Source: Rhyzopertha dominica (lineage: Eukaryota; Arthropoda; Insecta; Coleoptera; Bostrichidae). From it: 64,000 bases of DNA. Under the pieces are notes generated by a model, which had not been told where the DNA came from, did no database searches, and saw only the letters and a program-made list of their open reading frames with translations. Positions 33,110 to 44,927 of this stretch are shown here, one piece after another; position 1 is the first letter of the stretch; the number at the start of each line of letters is the position of its first letter. Both the position numbers and the translations under genes were made by a program. The stretch covers positions 32,110,942-32,174,941 of the forward strand of contig QCXZ01000001.1 of the NCBI GenBank assembly GCA_025024175.1, read 5' to 3'.

Positions 33110-35675
33110 TTAACAAAGCAGCTTAATCTTCAATTTAATACATTATGGATCATTAATATTTTGAACGAAATGCATCTTTTTTCTAGTGCAAATGTCTTGG
33201 TCATACCTCTTCTGGCTGCTTTAAACCATCTCGTTTGCGTTCGTAGTCTGCGGGTACACTTACCAATATTTTGTTGAGACTATTGACGGATGTATTTGAA
33301 ATCTGAACACTTTGGCACAAAGCACCATCTGCTGTTAGCTTCTGGTTTGTACATGCTTAAACATTCTCCCAGTTGTTAGGAGTCCGTTAAAAGCAAGAAA
33401 ACAACTCGTTTCACTCGGCACAAGCAAAGGTATGTAGGTAACATAACCTATATTCTTTGTTTACATCGGGTGCTACGTTACACCGTCTCCATCCCGGGAC
33501 ACTGCGTTGCGTGGTCAATTTTTATATTTGAACTTCAGAACGGTTTTTTTTCGAAAACTGGTGCTAGAAAAATTTTGAAATTTTTAGGACGTAACAAGGG
33601 TGCTCCAAATATACACATGGCATGATTTCTAAAAAATGTGAAAACACCCTATTCATCTTGCGTATCCNTTATCTCCTTGTCGAGACTAAACTTAATNGCC
33701 ACGTTTTAAAGGAGTTGTTAACCATACATCCAAGGGGCTTCTTGATGTTATCCCCTTTGACACATTTTTACGTGGACATGTCTGACACCGCACTTTGGGC
33801 GTCATTTTGTGAAAATCTGCAATACTTTGTTAAATACTCGCAAAATAAAGATTATTATACCAAGACACGAGAAATAAAAACATACATATTATAAAAATGA
33901 AACTTTTCTTGATTATTAACAGTAACATAACTGATGTTCCAGTTGTGTAGGGTTTGCATTTTAAAATGTTTTTAGAAACTGTGCCACAGTAAATGTCACT
34001 TCGAAATCTTACGCACCTAAATTTTAATATTTACAAAAAAAATACTGCTTTCTATTCTGTTCTCTTACAGACATGAAATAAGGGGTCTTCAATAAGTGCA
34101 TAAACATAAGCAAGCAAGTGCATAAATCCGCCACTGATCAACCGAACAGTTTGATAAAGGCTTCGTAACAGATGTATAAGCAATTTCGTTTCGTAAGTAA
34201 TAACACTGGCATGGAATCGACATAAAATTTTTTTATGTTTTACTCGCATAATAATAGGTTTAAGAAGAGATCACGAAATCCGAAGCACTACCATTATTAC
34301 ACTGCTATAAAAAGTTCGTAAATCATTTGCAAATAAATGCCAAACAAAAATTAGTGTTCATTTGAAACGTGACGCAATTTCCAAGCGGGAAGCTATGAAA
34401 GGAATAAAGTAGCAGTTAATAAAATTGAGTAAAATGCAAAACCGTTGTCCTCTTAGGCGAGGATGGCCGAGTTGGGCGTTATTTTCGGGTGAACGCCAGA
34501 GCTCCGTGAAACTGGCGAGCAAGGATATTATTCGACAGATGGAGAAATTGGAGCGCGAGGATTTTATTAAAACGCTTACGCCCTTTCCTACTCAGTTCAT
34601 TCGAAATTCGTCGGGATCGAGTCGTCTTTGTTTGTGGCCATCACCCATGGAGAAGTTAAAGACGAAGCTTTTAGTTCTGAAAGTATGAGTTGTTTTGAAG
34701 TTTTTACGGGCAATGAAAGCAAGAAACGTATAAAGTATTTACTTAAGAATTGTTTCTTAAATACACGGTGATCTCATAAAGCGTCGAATAAATTTGCTAA
34801 ATTATTATTTAATGATTTGCACAATAAATGTTCGAATGCGTCAACCATAATTTTAGCGCAACCCACCGTCCGTCTGTTCGTTGATTATGAGAATTCGGTT
34901 CCTAAGCATCGGATTCATCTGGAGTTTTCGCTTATAGCCTGTAGACGTGTTCAAACATCCTTTTCTGAGGTAAGGTCGCTAAAGGTGCTGGCCCTCAGGT
35001 CAAAATTCCCAAATTTCCCAATTGATACATTGTTTTATGGGTGTCCTTGAACGTAATTTTTGTTGTTAAGTCTGATGGTGCACGTCGAATTTGGATAAAG
35101 ATAATCAAATTTCTTGTATGAGATTAAATATTCATAGACGTGTACCTAGATGAGTTTTGATGAATTATTTAGAATGTACTTTTTCAGGAATTCACAAGTT
35201 TTGTTTTTAAGCTATCACATATTATTTTAAATAAAAGCCCATTTTTCACGTATGTCCATGTAGTACATTTTATGTTTTAAAACGTTACCTGGTGTATCAA
35301 TTTAGTATCTAATTTAGTACACAGGATATGTTTATACCTAATATCAGGAAACCCAAAAAGATTTAGGGGTAAATTCATTCTTGAGCGATATACAAAATTT
35401 ATTTAAATTAACATCAATCAACAACGACCATAAAAAATGGAAAAAATAAAATGATGTAAAGGTAATGAATATTTTAGTTGGACAGGTATACAAGAAAATC
35501 AAAACTAAATGTTCGTAACCTCCAAGCATTTGTTATCAATATCCTATTCGCCACTGAAACTCTTGAATAATCTTACTAAGAGTATCACCTGAAATTGTCC
35601 GCTACGAATTATAAGCTCTAGTTCGTCGATGGTATTTGATCTACTAAAATAAATATTTTTTGCTTTCTAAATACC
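33110..35675. other. Non-coding stretch with unrecognised short frames
   Basis: Short frames at 33622-33894, 34425-34688 and 34817-35050 (plus strand) have no family resemblance that I can name. The 34425 frame is compositionally protein-like and may be an old coding relic. Confidence 0.35.
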
Positions 35676-35679
35676 CCTA

Positions 35680-36885
35680 TAAGGAATAGTCTCTGAAATC
35701 GATTATGAGAGTGATCAAGATTCAAATGATAGGGATCAGGATATTATTTTGGAGACTACGTCTGAAGTGAAGGACAATTTAAAAATTATTAGCGGGGAAG
35801 AATCAATTTGATGGCAGGCAGCAGGACAAACTAGCTGCAATAAAAGATACATGGGACATGTTTGTAGGTAATTGTAAAAAAGCATTTGAACCTTACGAAC
35901 ACTTACGAACATGTGACAGTTGATGAGGAAAACGCCCATTTAGGCAATAAATAAAGTCCAAACTAGGACGATACGTAATTAACATTTGGGAAGCGGCTGA
36001 TGTTAAGACAAAGTATCTATGCAATCTTCAAGGCTATACCGGAACAATGCCAGCTGGTGAAGTAGAACGAAGGTTACTGAGTAGTGAAAGATTTTGTGGA
36101 ACCATATCATGGAACCTGGCGAGGTATCACAACAGACAACTTTTTTACAAGTGTACATACCTCTAGCACAATACTTATTATCTAAACGTTTGACACTTTT
36201 TGGGACTTGTAGGAAAAATAAACCACACGCCACCACAGTTGAAGCTTATGTGCCGACCAGCAGAAACTTCGGTATTTGATTTCACCAAAGACTTGACTAT
36301 GGTTTCTTGTAAGCCTAAGAAAAACAGCATAGTGCAAGTTCTTTTCAGTCAACATGATAGTGACCTAGTTTGTGCAGAGGATAAAAACAAGCCATGTATG
36401 ATACTAGACTACAATAAGAAAAAGGTGGTGTAGATAGTGCGGATAAATTGATCAGAGACTATTCTTGTGGCAGGAGAGATAGGGTATTTATGAACATTTT
36501 GGATATTTGTGGTCTAAACGCCTATGTGTTATATGTGGAGAAATTCCAAACTGGAAGAAAAATACTGGTTGGCGAAGATAATCTTTCCTGTTGCAGTTAG
36601 GAGACCATCTCACTCGCTAAAATATGGAAGTAAGAGCCAAGTATATGAAAAATAAAACGCATCAGAAGTCGGCTCTTAGAGACTGTGGCGTCGTCGTTAC
36701 TAAGATTTCAGTTCAACAAACACTGGCCTTGGAGGCCAAACCAACAAGAAAGCGTGGTGGTTGTTACGAATGCCCCAGACGTTGTGACAGAAAAGTGAAT
36801 ATTATACGTTTTTTCTGCAAAAAAATTCGTTAGTGACGCGCATAGGAAAAAAGAGCAGTCATTTCTTTGTAAACAATGTTCGTCA
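35680..36885 (+). pseudogene. piggyBac-like transposase, frameshifted
   Basis: An acidic N-terminus (YESDQDSNDRDQD near 35700) is followed by AIKDTWDMFVGNCKKAFEPY near 35840. Then come TVDEE near 35910 with the first catalytic Asp, ADVKTKYLCNLQGYTG near 36000, and TTDNFFTSVHLAQYLLSKR near 36130 with the second Asp. TSRNF and KDLTMVS near 36290 precede LDYNKK and, one base out of frame, GGVDSADKLIRD near 36430 with the third Asp. A Cys-rich C-terminus (GGCYECPRRCDRK, then FLCKQC) ends near 36885. All three catalytic Asp survive, but there are several frameshifts and a deletion after TVDEE. No terminal TTAA repeats were found. Confidence 0.85.
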
Positions 36886-36889
36886 GAAT

Positions 36890-39800
36890 AAATACTTTTA
36901 TGCTTTAAATGTATTACAAATTACAAAAGCAATACCATTATTTGGTTATATGCATGTTGGAATTATACACGTATTTTCTTTCAAACTTTATCTATGTTGG
37001 TTGAGTGTAGGCTTTCGCGGTAGTTTTTTCTTAATCCTACGTTTTCCGGGTTTATCCGCGGTCGTCGAACGGTTTTCGTACTTGACGTTTCACTAGACAT
37101 GCTACTAGCTTCTTCAGAAGATTTCTAAAGAAATTTATGTTGTGATGTATTATATTATAAGTTACATTATTTCATTTGAGTTAAAAAAAAACATGTTTCA
37201 GAATATAACTAACTCTTCTCTTGTGATCAGTGTCTAAAAATTATACCTATAGAGGTATTTGAGCTGACTTGACTATCATGGGGGTGTAAAGGTTAAATAT
37301 TCGCAACCGTTCCTTGCAAATTGGGATGGCTTACCGTTTTGTTGGTACCAAATCGTGCTAGTGTGCAGATCTGGATCTTCTTCATTTGGGTAAAGCACTG
37401 AGTGCAGGAACTAATTTGTGTCTTAAAACTTCAGGTATCGTTCACTTGTTAACCTGCCTGTAAAGATACATGTACCCAAGATATGGTTACTTATACAATG
37501 CCAACTCAAACTTTATCGGAAACTGACTATGTCCTACTATTATTTTCTAGTGTAAATGTCTCAAACACCAAAATCTGCGGTTTTGACAGTTTAAAATACA
37601 ATATTGCGTAAAAATTCATCATTTAGGCGTTAATAAATGTTTTCCCAAAACTGTAACCTGATCATTTTCGTTTAGATCTTGGACCAAACCATTTATGCAG
37701 ATGCAGATACAGGTGATGTTTTTCGAAATTGAACTGTTTCGTTGCCTGCTGCCACTTTCCGGGTGGATAAATAGAAATTTTATTGAAACTAAAGTAGAAC
37801 GTTTAACTTACCGTTTCTGTTGGACTGGTGGGGATGGTCACTGCCAAAATTCTTTGCTCGATCTTCGTAACGTGGAATATGCATCTGTTTCTCTCTTAGT
37901 TTATTTGTTATTAAATAAGCAGCAACCTTCTACTTGTGTGCGAGCTCTGTTTCCGATCCTCAACAAACTTTCTAACCTTCCCCTTTCAACCACACGACGT
38001 ATATTTTTCAAATAGTTGTGGAAAGAAGAACGAATTCGGAATACTATCGGGCGATGATTAATTATTAGCAAAATACAATGAAATTTTCCAGGAACAATTA
38101 GAAAATTGCAACTGTCAAAATCACTTATTTTTGTCGAGTAGTTTCGTTATAAACACTGTTTATATTTTTAAAACTTGGAGTAATATCTCGAAAACCTTCC
38201 GCCTCAAGGTACTCAGAAAAATGTATTTTGCTTTGTGGAAATACGTTGAACAAAATAGGTTGTCATTTAAAAAATACCGATGACGTCATAACTAAAAAAC
38301 GATACAGAAACAATTATGTCTATTCCAGAAAAAGTGACAAAAAATGAAAGGACAATGTATTCAAGAATTTTCTGTGAAAATTGTTCCAAAATGATTTACG
38401 GAATATATTATATGAGTCCTATAGATATTATCTAATCTAAAGCATTTAAAATTAAAAAAAATATATTTGAGTGTCGAGCAAGTTTATCATTAGACTCAAT
38501 TAATACCAAGCTTTTATTAGCAGTTACCCAAATTTGGTAGGAGTAGGTTATTATAAAGTAATAAATGTTAGCAATTAGTCAGCTTCATAATCGTAATAGC
38601 TATTTATGTAACGAGAACCATATGTGGAAGTTTTCGGAATAGTCATAGTTTATATATAAAATGAGCAAAAATAAACGATAAAGTACAGTTACGTCCGGGT
38701 TCCATACAAGCTTTATATGCGACTGCTTGAACTGCTTAATTTTTATTGCTAACAAAATTAAAACTCAAAAGCCATGGTAACGCGGGCTGACAATAAACGA
38801 CTAAACCAACCAATGATGTAGCTTCATTCCAATGTTAATGGTACATTATAAAATATAAAAGCCCTAGAACTATAAAATGCTACACATTATTTAATAATGA
38901 AGCATATTATTAAACTTTTTCCTATAGATGACATCACTACATTTTCACATATCAGACGCCAGGATACAGAAAGGTGACTGTCAGTGCTACCGATCTATTA
39001 AAGAAAACCTTGCTATTACAATACTTGCAACTTCTGGTTTTTGGCCTTTTGCTCTTTCCTTAGGATAGGGTGTGTTCCATGATGATTTGCTGGTATCTGC
39101 CTTGTCCATAAAAACTCTAGTCAAAACTATCACAGAAAAATAGGATAAAGGTAGTCGTTTTCGCGTTGTCTGACTGATGACGGAAAATAACGTAGATAAG
39201 AAGGATTGGTGTGTATTAAATAATTTATTAATATCATATTTCAAGTTTATTAGCAGATAAAAAATCCTACAGTTATTAGTCAACATTGATACGGTGTAAA
39301 TGGTTTTCTTACTGACAGGTCTACGATAGGTGTTTAGTGTCTGATTGTATGATCACAATTATTCATATTGTTACTACAATCAAAAAGCAGTTGTATTTTA
39401 TAAAGTTGTTCGAGTGTTGAAGGATGTCCTGCTCTCGTTATATTTACAATTATTCTCCTGTTGCTTTAAACTAGAGTTCTAAGTTTTTTGCAGAAGCAGG
39501 TTCTCTTTCTTTATCTCTTTTCATTTAATTGCGAAAACCCATCTTTTTGGCTTCCTTATATCTACAAAAAATTGGTAATTGGTATTACTATTACGGAACA
39601 ACAGTAAATCTGTTTTTAATTATAAAGGAAAGAGTAATTACGTCAGTAAGCTATGAAATTTTCGGCTGTATATAAACTGTAATTTAATGAAGGCTAAATA
39701 GTTTGTACTGGGATAATGTGACTTAATAGCAGAAATAAAGTTAACTATTCTGATTTTTAAATGTTACCTAAAAACATTAATCTCTCTGAAAACAAAAGGA

Positions 39801-42800
39801 ATTACCTAAGTGACTCACCTTCAATGCTAAAATCTCTTGATTTGTGTTAGTTACTAACGTTGTTGTTTATTAATGTAGATCACATTATATCTAATTCATC
39901 CCGTTTATAATAATAAGTGACCTTGCCAAATGCAGCCTTATAAAGTCCGGCTGCTGGACTGCTCTAGTAAGTGTAAGCTATCTGGAAACTAGTTTAGTTA
40001 AATTCCAACAGCACAGATGTGAAAATTATCGAATAACGCATACTTATATAAACCATTTTATCGTAATGGAGATGTGCATCTAGAACTGTATAATGCTATC
40101 CAGGTTTCATGCAAATAGGACTATTTTAAAGATTCCTTCTTGCACCAGTGGAAAGGATGTTACTTATTCGAATTGAAACTGACAAAAACGGATTATATCA
40201 TTGCAGTGTATGAATGATGAATGTGCTTAGGTTAACTGTACACTGCACGAATTAGTTATTGCTTTTACCCATAATGCAATTGTAATGGAAACAGTGTATA
40301 GCGGTGCTATCAAAGATTAAGATATTAACGGGTTATAAAATCGGTTAATTTTTAATAACCATCATTGAACCGCACATAGCGATAATTACAAACAGAGCTA
40401 ATGGAAACTCATTTTTGTTTATAAGAACTGTAAATGTCTGTATTTTGTTATTTGAAAATCCAGAAGTAAAAAAAACTTCGTTTTGCGATAAAATAAGAAA
40501 AATATACATATAAAAGCTTCCTTACGGTTATTCGGTTAACCGACGGTTTTAGCATTTTTTTAAGACTGGCGTTTGTTTTTGTGAACGGTCCAAATTTATT
40601 GTAAAAGGGGACACAATGATCACTGCTGACACCACTAGTGTCGGTTTGTTTCTAATATCTTGGAACAATCAACTTGAATTGATATGTACTGTTAAGTTTT
40701 AAGCACAAGGCTGTAAAAATTAGCTTTTTAGAGCAAAATGTGCATATGCAGTGGTAAGGAAAATTTGCATATACTTGTATACAAATATTTTTTTATCATT
40801 GAGAGATAAATTCCTACTAAAAGTTTGTTCCAAGTCTTCTAATAAAGTACCTTTGAAAAATGTGTTTCATAAATGTATGCTAACGTGATAGTTATAAGGA
40901 CCCTAAACAAGTAAAAGAACATAGTATCAATTCCTCAGCTTTATCTCGACAATCTGATAATGTTGCAGTGATATCAAGAGATAGAAAAGCGTCGATAAAA
41001 ACTACAAAGTGAATACCTAGTAATTTTAGAGAGAAAACAGCGTTTAAGAAAAGCCAAAGAACACACTTATCTTAGCGTTTTAATAACCAAAATAGAAAAA
41101 GGTACAGACAAATTGATCAGCGAATGATAGAAATAAACAGGTATTGTTACTGAAAGAAATGTTTTAATTTTTGCAACAAAAAAATATTTGCTGTGTAAAA
41201 ATTTGCAACCGTGATTAATTTTTTGTAAATTCATCAAATTTCATCTTGTTCATATATATAAGTAACTAAAATATGCACTTTGTAATTTGTCGTACATGAA
41301 AATGTATTCGCTTTTAAAACTGACTATTTGGTAACATGGGTTTATACAGCAAAAAAGGATTTGCTAATTCAACAAAGATTTTAGTAAACTGTCACGTAAC
41401 GCGGTGGACGACCATATTCCCGCCACCCGTATATTCCCGCACTATTTATCGGACTCGCCATGTGGTAACGCGTTTTTCAACGAGTTAATAAATGCTAATG
41501 ATGATTATGTAGTGATAGTGTACCAAGTGATGGAGCGTGTTAAGCTGTTTAAAATAGTCTCATAAGGGATTTAGAAGATCTACTTAGTGAATAGTGAATA
41601 CTTAGACATTGCTACAAATGACGTTTCCAGAACGGGAACTAAAGAAAATTGTGTATGGCATTCCTTATTTTTACATTGTTTGGAATTACTGTGCTGATGT
41701 AATACATGAGATATTCGAATGGGTTTGCCAATAAAACATGCTTCATATTTTAAAATACCTTATTTTTGATGCCCGTTTAATTACTCTCGAAAAACAGTAC
41801 TTTTGTGAATAAATTATAGCTTTACTTGGTTCAGCAAATCAGTTATTAAATAGGAGCAAATACTATTACTTAAGAAAACAAGAACCATTGTCTGAATCAA
41901 CAAGACATTATTTTATTTGAATAAGTGCATTTGTTTAAGGGAAAATATTTTGCCTAACGCCATTTTGACCTATAAAATTTGTTATGTTAAATAAAATTTT
42001 GCTGGAAATCTAATACATTTCTTTCAGTGCTGGTGCATTGAAAATATAAAATAAATATAGCCCGGAAAGTGGACGAATTATACCAAAATGCAGTACCGCA
42101 ACTCTTCTTCATGGTTCTAAAACGTGGTTAATAAACAAAAAAAATACCAAGATATTTTATTAAAATAAGAAAGAACATTTTTACCACGAATGTACGGAGG
42201 TAAGAAGTTGCAAGATGTTACAGTAGATAGGAAATATGGAAAGAACGCGTAAAGATCAAGCTGTAATACAGATAGGATGGAAAAAGTCGCATAGCAAAAG
42301 ACACAAGGAATAAAGCTTATTATATATATTTCGACAATCCTTGTACATAAACGAAAACGAGATGCTTAGACCTCAATTTGGAGTCCAAAATAACGCTATT
42401 CTTGCTTTTTAGTATTGACATGCTATATATAATTACATTAATAAGAAATATCTTTTGTGACCAACTAGTAAATCAAGACTAATTGTCGAAGTTGTATAAA
42501 TATCCCATTATAAAGAATTACAAAAGAAACTACCAATTTAATACTTTTCTGAGGTAGGAAAACCTCCACTATTAATAATAAGACATCTTGCATATGCGAA
42601 CTTGCTGCTAATCCATATCATACTGTACTTTCAGCATTACAGCATATGTTCTTTTGATTTAACTAAGGTTTTTACTTTGTATAGACCCGTATAATAAAAT
42701 TTAGAGTATTCCAAAATATTATTTTAAGTTCAAGTTCCTTATAAAAATGGACTTATGTGTAAAAGAGTATTACTTATTATGGAAAACCCGAACAGCATAA

Positions 42801-43800
42801 AAAACATTTTTCTCCCCATTATCTTAATCTGACAGGCAAGCATAATAAATTAATTTCTCTTTATACAGAAACAAAAATAATTAAGGGGGTATACTACTTT
42901 ATGTTATACTGCAAATTCTCGTGAATTAACTACTGCAGAACTGCAAATACAATATTTCAGCTAGAGTGAAATGTTTCTTGAGGGACGTAATCTGTTATTC
43001 AAGGGTGACATCCACTATTAACTGCACCGTGCATTAACATTTGTATACATTAGCAAATGTAAAAATATGTTAATGTCGGAGAGCTACTTCATTGTCCTTA
43101 ACAATTGTGTCCGCAGTGAGTAATGAATGAGAGTAATATAACAACGCAACAGAGTTTCAGTGTTTATGTGTATCAACACAAAAATGCGGAGTAAGTTGAT
43201 AAAATGAATGTATTGGACAACGTAACTAGGTTTTTATAGGTATATGATTAGAAATCTTGTAAATTTTATTATAGAAAAAGAACATTCATGTCCGATTTAA
43301 AGTTTTGAAAATATGTTTGCCCATGTTTGAATATATGGCTTGGTGTGCTTTCTAGCATTGCGCTTTTCTGCCTGTATTATTGTTTCTTATCCTAAAAGAA
43401 TATTTTAGCTTTTTTAAATAAATATTGTCTGGATAGGTACTTCATACGGTTTGTGTCTAATTCAAATAATTCAATAATAGACAGATGACAAATAAGCAAT
43501 AGTTGTGTTCGTCTACCTGAGAGGCGGCAAATTCATTTGATCGATAATTTCCCTAAGCGTTCTGGATGCATGAGTCATTTATAGAAACCCTGTATTTGCA
43601 GATAGGCCTCTGAGCAATTTGTCACCATGAAAGTTTTTCTACCATTAGGAGAAGCAAATATTTCTTCTGGCCTTGGAAAAGGAAAGTGATGAATCTTCAG
43701 TGCCTGATTCGACCCGGTCTTAAAATCCGCGCAGTCTGATATTTCTTCTAGGTTTGCGCACTGGTACTATTGGTGCGGCCCATTAAGACATTGGTTTTAG
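36890..43800. other. Long AT-rich non-coding stretch
   Basis: About 7 kb with no recognised coding sequence, apart from a GC-richer terminus at 37003-37135 (separate entry). A GC-containing patch at 41395-41470 (cccgccacccgtatattccc) is isolated. Otherwise I see A/T runs only. Confidence 0.5.
37003..37135 (-). repeat. Retroelement terminus with hammerhead-like motif
   Basis: On the minus strand CTGAAGA is followed by a stem-loop (GCTAG/CTAGT) and then GAAACGTC, the hammerhead core CUGANGA...GAAA with a cleavage-type GUC. This motif is typical of Penelope-like element ends. Helix I would be only about 3 bp (CUU/AAG). It is followed by a GC-richer block (ccgcggataaacccgg). No GIY-YIG or RT reading was found nearby, so it may be a short end fragment. 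Confidence 0.4.
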
Positions 43801-43910
43801 AACATTTTACCATTGAATCTAATTCATTTTCTACTTGGTAGTGGCCTAGCTTTGCAAATTATAGGTTTAGCATTTTCTTTTAAATACAAGTGGGCTTTGA
43901 ACGGTTCAAG

Positions 43911-44927
43911 ATGGCGCCGGAACCGGACGGTGCTGTTGATAGTCTTAACGAAAATGTTTGCAAACAGTACAAAAAGAAGGCTAAAAGTGGCCCTGTTTGT
44001 GCCAAGTGTGGTGTTAACTTTCACTCTAGTTGTGCTGAGCGTTATAAAAAGTGCTGCGGTTTGAATTTGTTAGATATCGTAGATAATGATGTTCTACCAA
44101 ACGAGTTAACTAAAGATAATCTTATACTCTTCAAGTTGCTGATTGTTGAACTTCGCGACAAGAACAAGTTGCTTCAAGAGAAAGTTTGCTTTCTAGAAAA
44201 TAAGATCGATGTGCAAAGCAGTGAGTTACGTAGATATAAATCCTTCTTGTCTCAAACACAAGAACATGGCTCTACAAAAAGTATCAAGGTGATTTCTGAT
44301 AATCATACTCTTCACTCGCCAAGGTCTGAAATCTCCGTGAATTCTGGTCTTATCACTAATAACAACAAAACAACACGTACGCAGACGACTGAAGCTGGCG
44401 CTTCAGGGACAAACGTATTAGGCATTGCACTGGCATCGCCGTCTCATGCGACTGACTCGGATGGTACTTTTTTGCCCTCATGCCCGCTATCGTCGAAGTC
44501 CGCCGAAACTTTCGCCGATGTTTTAAAACATGGTAAACAGAGACTAATGTGGCCGATAACAACATCAACAATGATTTTAAACGTAACAGAAATAAACGAA
44601 AATTCCAATCTACAGTTAAATTTGGAACAGGAACTACAGACAACTTGCAAATGCCCTATATTCCAAAAACTTATATACATATATCTAAAGTTAATCTAAG
44701 CTGTTCCAAAGATCAGATTGTTAATTATGTAGAGTCTAAAATTAATGCTAAAATAGATTGTGAAGAACTTGAGGTTAAATCTGGAAGCTACAGAAGCTTC
44801 AAAGTTTGGTATCTTGACTAAGGAAGCTGACAAACTGCTGGACACAACCTTTTGGCCGCCAAAAATTGCTATAAAGAAATTTATTAATTACAAGAAAAAA
44901 CCAAACAATCTTCAAAAGCAAGACTGA
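43911..44927 (+). pseudogene. ORF1 of the non-LTR element, two frameshifts
   Basis: The ATG at 43911 gives MAPEPDGAV and a Cys/His-rich PHD-like finger (VCKQYKKKAKSGPVCAKCGV, then FHSSCAERYKKCC). A Leu/Lys-rich coiled-coil-like stretch follows (LLQEKVCFLENKIDVQ near 44170-44210), then a polar linker. After a shift near 44560-44600 the frame continues with YIPKTYIHISKVNLSCSKD, an RRM-like RNA-binding pattern. A second shift at about 44815 leads to LTKEADKLLDTTFWPP and a stop at 44925-44927. ORF1 proteins of this group bind the element's RNA. Confidence 0.7.

Noticed and set aside
34425..34688. Charged 87-codon frame
   Set aside because: Protein-like composition, but I cannot assign a family or find splice partners.
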